From NCBI GenBank assembly GCA_029379385.1, contig CM055618.1:6024134-6088133 (forward strand): DNA of 64,000 nucleotides, read 5' to 3'. The notes below the pieces were generated by a model, which saw nothing but the letters and a program-made list of their open reading frames with translations, did not search any database and was not told the origin of the DNA. This document shows positions 60,161-64,000 of the stretch, piece by piece. Source of the stretch: Quillaja saponaria (Eukaryota; Streptophyta; Magnoliopsida; Fabales; Quillajaceae). The translations under genes and the position numbers were made by a program. How positions within the stretch are numbered: the first letter of the stretch is position 1; the number at the start of each line of letters is the position of its first letter.

Positions 60161-60174
60161 AGTATTTCTTTACA
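60097..60174 (+). repeat. Three tandem copies of a 26-base unit
   Basis: The unit TACTTTATTTATAGCATTTC followed by TTTACA occurs three times in a row; the third copy differs by one base. Confidence 0.95.
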
Positions 60175-61440
60175 TGCCCAATAATTACATTCTAATCGTA
60201 GCAAACCACTAGAAGCTTTTTTTAGTTTCCGAGGAACCCATTGTCTAAGAAACAGAGTCCCTTTCTTAGCCAAATCGCTTGAAGTGGGAATTAAGAGTTG
60301 CGAAGTTAGCCAAGTCACCTTGGCTAATTTCCATAGAAAAATATTTCGCAAACATATTTTCTGGCATACCCGGTAGGACCAAAATGACTAATCTCTGGAT
60401 AGATTCGTTATTGGTCATGATTTTAATTGGCGCATGCAACTGTGTTCTAAGAAGAGTCTATTCGACATGGACACTTCACAATCAAGAGCTAGGAAGAATG
60501 GTGGTCGGAGACAAGATGAACCTCAAGTTTCACAACCTGCTGAAATTCTACTTTGGCAGCACCATCTTCTCAAATAAGGACCACTACATCAACTGTGGAA
60601 GGAGTATCGTCTCCTCAGCTAAAGACTATTGCACTAATTGTAGGAGGAGGTGGAATGTCTACCCAGCCTACAATGATGAACATTTCTTTTATCTATCGGC
60701 AGATTAATTTGGGGCTCAATGATTTGATGTACCAAATGTCAAAACAGTTACTTGAAATTGTGTAGCCAATGGTCTATAATGAGGTGCACAATACATAAAA
60801 GCAAGTTCAGAAGACTTCCCAACAGCTGAAAAAGTATTATGCAACCTCTTTCAAAGGCAGGCAACCAATTTAACAACCACAAACAATCCTGTTCTTGGTT
60901 ACACTCAGGGGGCAAGTGGTTACTGATCCTATCAGTCAAGTTACATAGCCGATTCCACAATATGGGCAAGTTTAGATGGCCAAAAGACAGCAAGTTGTGT
61001 CAAGTACTCTCAGATTACCATTTATACTAACTATTTCTAACCTTAAAGTTTTTAGTGCTATGCTACAGTCAGGTTTGGCTACAACTTAGCTGCTATATCC
61101 AATTACTGGATTTGGGAAAACTTATTACAAAACACCAGGAGGTTACGAAGTAGAGCAGCCATAGGGTTAACCTCCACCTATTACTCCTAACTAGCTAGTG
61201 TATGTTGAATAGTCGAACAACATACAGAACCAAAGGCTGCCTAGATAGATGCCACAACTAGGACCAGCTACCTTTTGGATACAATTTTCAAATGCTAGAT
61301 TCAGAAGTCAGTATAAAACACTTGGAGATTATAGAGTAGAGCAGCTATGGGTCAACCTCCACCTATTACTCTTAATCAGCCCGTGTATGCTGAATAGCCG
61401 AACCACATGCAAAATCAAGGGCCACCTAGGCAGACAGGAC
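60175..61440 (+). pseudogene. Degenerate N-terminal gag region of the gypsy element
   Basis: Fragments of frame shift between registers, and glutamine-rich text is visible. No domain is certain. It is inferred to belong to the gag-pol below because of position and strand. Two similar passages (about 61140-61260 and 61330-61440: AGCAGC, CAACCTCCACCTATTACTC, GTGTATG) form an internal repeat. Confidence 0.45.
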
Positions 61441-62780
61441 CATTAACCCCAATATGTTTGCTGAAGTGATAAGAAAACACTTTAGTGTGGAGCTGAGGCC
61501 TCTTAACAGGCCGGTTTACAAGAAACCATATCCTGAATGGGTGGATAGAGTTATGCCCTTACAAAGGGGTTTTAAACTCCAGATTTTACCACCTTCTCAG
61601 GTGAGAATGGAAAGTCTACCATGAAGCACATCGGAAGATTTACTACTCAATGCGGTGAGGCAAATCAAAATGAGTATTTTAAACTTCAGTTGTTTCCTTT
61701 ATCTTTAACTAGTACTGCATTCACATAGTATTCTTCTTTGTCTCATAATTCTGCGTAGAGCTGGTCAGATATGGAAAGGCTTTTGCACGATTATTTTTAT
61801 GGCCGCTGTCAGAGGTAACGATAGCTGACTTGATGAATCTAAAGTAGTAGGTGGATGAACCAATAGCTAAGTAAATGGAGAGATCCAGGAAGCTGAGAAG
61901 TAGAGGCAATGTATAATTATCGGAAGCTAAGTATGCCATTATGGAAGTGGGGAACATGCATTCATAGTTAAAGGAAAAACTGGTTGCGCAAGAGTGTATT
62001 GATTTGACTTAGATAGTATATAAAGCCACTAGAGTCGAGCAGTTCATTTTAGAAAAAGAACAGAGGAGAGCCAATAGAAGTGGAAGAGGTCCACACTTGG
62101 TGTCAGTGGTGGATTCAACTGAGCTGTACCTAGGGGAGACAACCGATAATGATGAGATGCCTTCAGCTGATGTGTTAGCAGTTGAGATTTAAAAAAAAAA
62201 TCTTATTCTTGCCTAGCTCTCAAACCAAACAAGGGAAAGGAGACCCCTAAGGTAGAAAATAAAAAAAGAGTGTTTATTTGAAATTTCCAAGTCGATCAAA
62301 TCTTCAACTACCTGCTAGTAAATCAAGTTCATTGATGGACATAAGATCCCATCGGCTACTGAAATTAAAGATAAATGGTATTGTAAGTGGCATAATTCAT
62401 ACAGTTATGCTACTATGAACTATTTAATTTTTAGGAATGCTATCCAAAAATCCTTGAAAGAGAAAAGGTTCAAGCTAGCTAATAAAGGAATGCATGAAAT
62501 GTCAATCGATACGGATTCATTTCCAGCCGTATCCACCAATATGGTTGTTGTATTAGGCCCATTACCAAAATCTAAATTATATCCGAAAGATTTTGTGTAG
62601 AAAAGACCTATACAGAAGCAGTGGAGAATCAAAAGAGAAGCAAAAGCTAATACATCGACTACCGTTGGGGGAAACTAGCTACACAGCTAAAGCATCTGAA
62701 GGAGGTAGAAGCAGTGTCTTTGATAAGTTGAATTTCCCAAGGATCGATGATGAGCCAATTCCAGAAAGGAAATGAAAAGT
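61441..62780 (+). pseudogene. Gypsy gag core and zinc-knuckle-like region
   Basis: Blocks on + are MFAEVIRKHFSVELRPLNRP and VYKKPYPEWVDRV, then, after a one-base shift, DFTTFSGENGKSTMKHIGRF, TTQCGEANQNEYFKLQLFPL and SLTSTAFT, where the tryptophan codon is TAG, and SDMERLLHDYFYG. Near 62370 follows WYCKWHNSYSYATMNYLIFR, then NAIQKSLKEKRFKLANKG, a histidine/cysteine block found after gag in this gypsy group. Multiple stops make it inactive. Confidence 0.8.
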
Positions 62781-63440
62781 AGTTGAGTTCAACTTTTAAA
62801 ATGGAATATCCACGCTAAGTATATCTACTCAAAATGATGATCAATTAAAATCTCAGAGGATGATCAAGCTAAATGGATTTGTAGAAAAAGGGTAATAGTT
62901 CTTAAACAAGTATGTTAAAAAGGAGCCTTCTTAGCTAGCCTCAACAGAAAACCTCACTCGTACTTAAAAACAAAGGAGACAAGAGCAAGGATCCAACCAG
63001 AAGCTGAACAAATACTGAAAATGTTAGGAAAAGCGAAAAACATGGTAAGAAAGAGGTCAAGTCTCCCCAGAAAGCTGATGCAGCCATAAATAAGGCAGCC
63101 AAGGTAAATTCGGTAGAAGATGACAGTTTAGTTGCAAAAGGTAAAGTAGAAAATTTAGCTAAAGCAGTTGGAATAGACTCTGTAAAATGTGATGATCATG
63201 AGATAACAATCGTAGTCAATCCTGGTGAAGATGGTGACTGAGAGGAAGAAGGTGTCAAAGAGTCCTTAATGAATATTGACATCATCAGCATTTTGTCAAG
63301 AAATTCTCAGTTGAGGATAAAGCATTGGTAGAGCTAGAAGGAGATGTTTTCATCGAGGAAGCTGAATGGGCTACTCTATTGGAGAAGAATGAGACTAGGC
63401 CAGCCATGATATAGTTTGAGAAACATTCAAAACGTATCAC
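62781..63440 (+). pseudogene. Gypsy linker between gag and protease
   Basis: Lysine- and glutamate-rich, low-complexity coding-like text with stops. It fits the unconserved linker of the same element. Confidence 0.45.
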
Positions 63441-64000
63441 TAACCATCTTAAGCCTTTGTACATAAAAGCTCATATCAATGGCAGGCCAGTCAACTGAGT
63501 TTTTATAGATGGGGCAGCAGTTTTGAACATTATGCCTATTAGTACCATGTTGAAATTAGATAAGTCAAAAGTTAACCTTATATATACCAATATAAAGATG
63601 ACCAACTTTACAGGAGAAGTAACCATAACAGTTAGGGTATTGGTAGCCGAGATCACTGTTGGAAGCAATACCACAAGTTTAGCATTTTTTATAGTGGATG
63701 CTAAACCCACTAATTTTGTTTTGTTAGGTAGAGATTGGATTCATTCTAATGAGTGTATTCCTTCCACATTACATCGGGTGTTAATGTTTTAGGAAAGGGA
63801 CAAGATAGAAATGGTGTCAACTAATCAGAATCTATTCATGGCTAATATTAAGATAGAAGAAGCTATTTTCTACTCACCATGAGTAGAGACAATTAAGCTG
63901 TCAAACAACTATAAGGAAAGGTTTTTAGAATCTTGTAACTTTACTGCTCAGGGTTTCCAGATAAAGATTCAGTTAACAGCAAAAGCTGTATCACAACTTC
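63441..64000 (+). pseudogene. Gypsy aspartic protease and start of reverse transcriptase region (runs off the window)
   Basis: FIDGAAVLNIMPISTMLKLD corresponds to the retropepsin active site (here DGA). Next come MTNFTGEVTITVRVLVAEIT and VGSNTTSLAFFIVDAKPTN, then VLLGRDWIHSNECIPSTLHR, a block typical of the protease-to-reverse-transcriptase region of plant gypsy elements. Stops occur at the codon before VFIDG (TGA) and after VLMF (TAG). The reverse transcriptase itself would lie beyond 64000. Confidence 0.85.

Noticed and set aside
1..64000. A novel defence, biosynthetic or regulatory system
   Set aside because: No cluster of cooperating genes was found. The recognised host genes are unrelated in function and mostly broken, and the remaining coding signal belongs to known transposon families.

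Overview
The window is nuclear DNA of a flowering plant, most likely a eudicot. It is strongly AT-rich. Host genes carry GT-AG introns and belong to plant families: a small purple acid phosphatase, a plant 2-oxoglutarate/Fe(II) oxygenase, an ATL20/21-type GUB_WAK protein and an LRK10L2-type receptor kinase. Most of the rest is retrotransposon and DNA-transposon debris. I cannot name the species from sequence alone. There are no bacterial features, CRISPR arrays or rRNA, and the only tRNA-like sequence is a SINE-type head.

Layout. (1) 1-6570: AT-rich flank, then a seven-exon purple acid phosphatase gene on + that is broken by two in-frame stops and a frameshift although its metal ligands survive. 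A fold-back MITE sits in intron 1, and a relative lies upstream. (2) 6571-17600: no intact gene. This part holds LTR-type noncoding DNA, a hAT-type MITE with a perfect 8-bp target duplication, a SINE-like tRNA-derived head, a LINE RNase H scrap, a Tourist-like MITE, a plant-mobile-domain remnant and a polypurine tract followed by an LTR start. (3) 17633-22772: a second, partial copy of the phosphatase (exons 5-7), interrupted by a Copia element (17877-21352, target duplication TGAAA) inside exon 6 and by a 5'-truncated LINE inside intron 6. (4) 23365-28967: a minus-strand 2OG-Fe(II) oxygenase gene with recognisable exons, two frameshifts, a stop and no visible iron-binding exon; a minus-strand LINE lies in one intron. 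(5) 29677-about 45000: a three-layer nest. A minus-strand Ty3/gypsy element was entered by a minus-strand Copia (30007-40127, target duplication GTATT), and that Copia was entered in its reverse transcriptase by a CACTA element (31382-36761). (6) 45241-56866: a head-to-head pair of GUB_WAK genes. On minus is an ATL20/21-like ectodomain with no membrane or RING part found; on + is an LRK10L2-type receptor kinase whose ectodomain and kinase exons are separated by a 7.9-kb repeat-filled intron, with an in-frame stop in the kinase domain. (7) 56867-64000: intergenic DNA, two unidentified exon-like segments on minus, then a decayed + strand Ty3/gypsy element (LTR-like region, gag, protease) that runs off the window.

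The genes do not form a pathway. The coherent story is decay: each recognisable host gene here is disabled or truncated, and the insertion order can be read from nesting and target-site duplications. I did not find an undescribed functional system. The best leads are the stop-containing receptor kinase with its possible ectodomain-only product, the duplicated shared promoter between the two GUB_WAK genes, and the datable nests.
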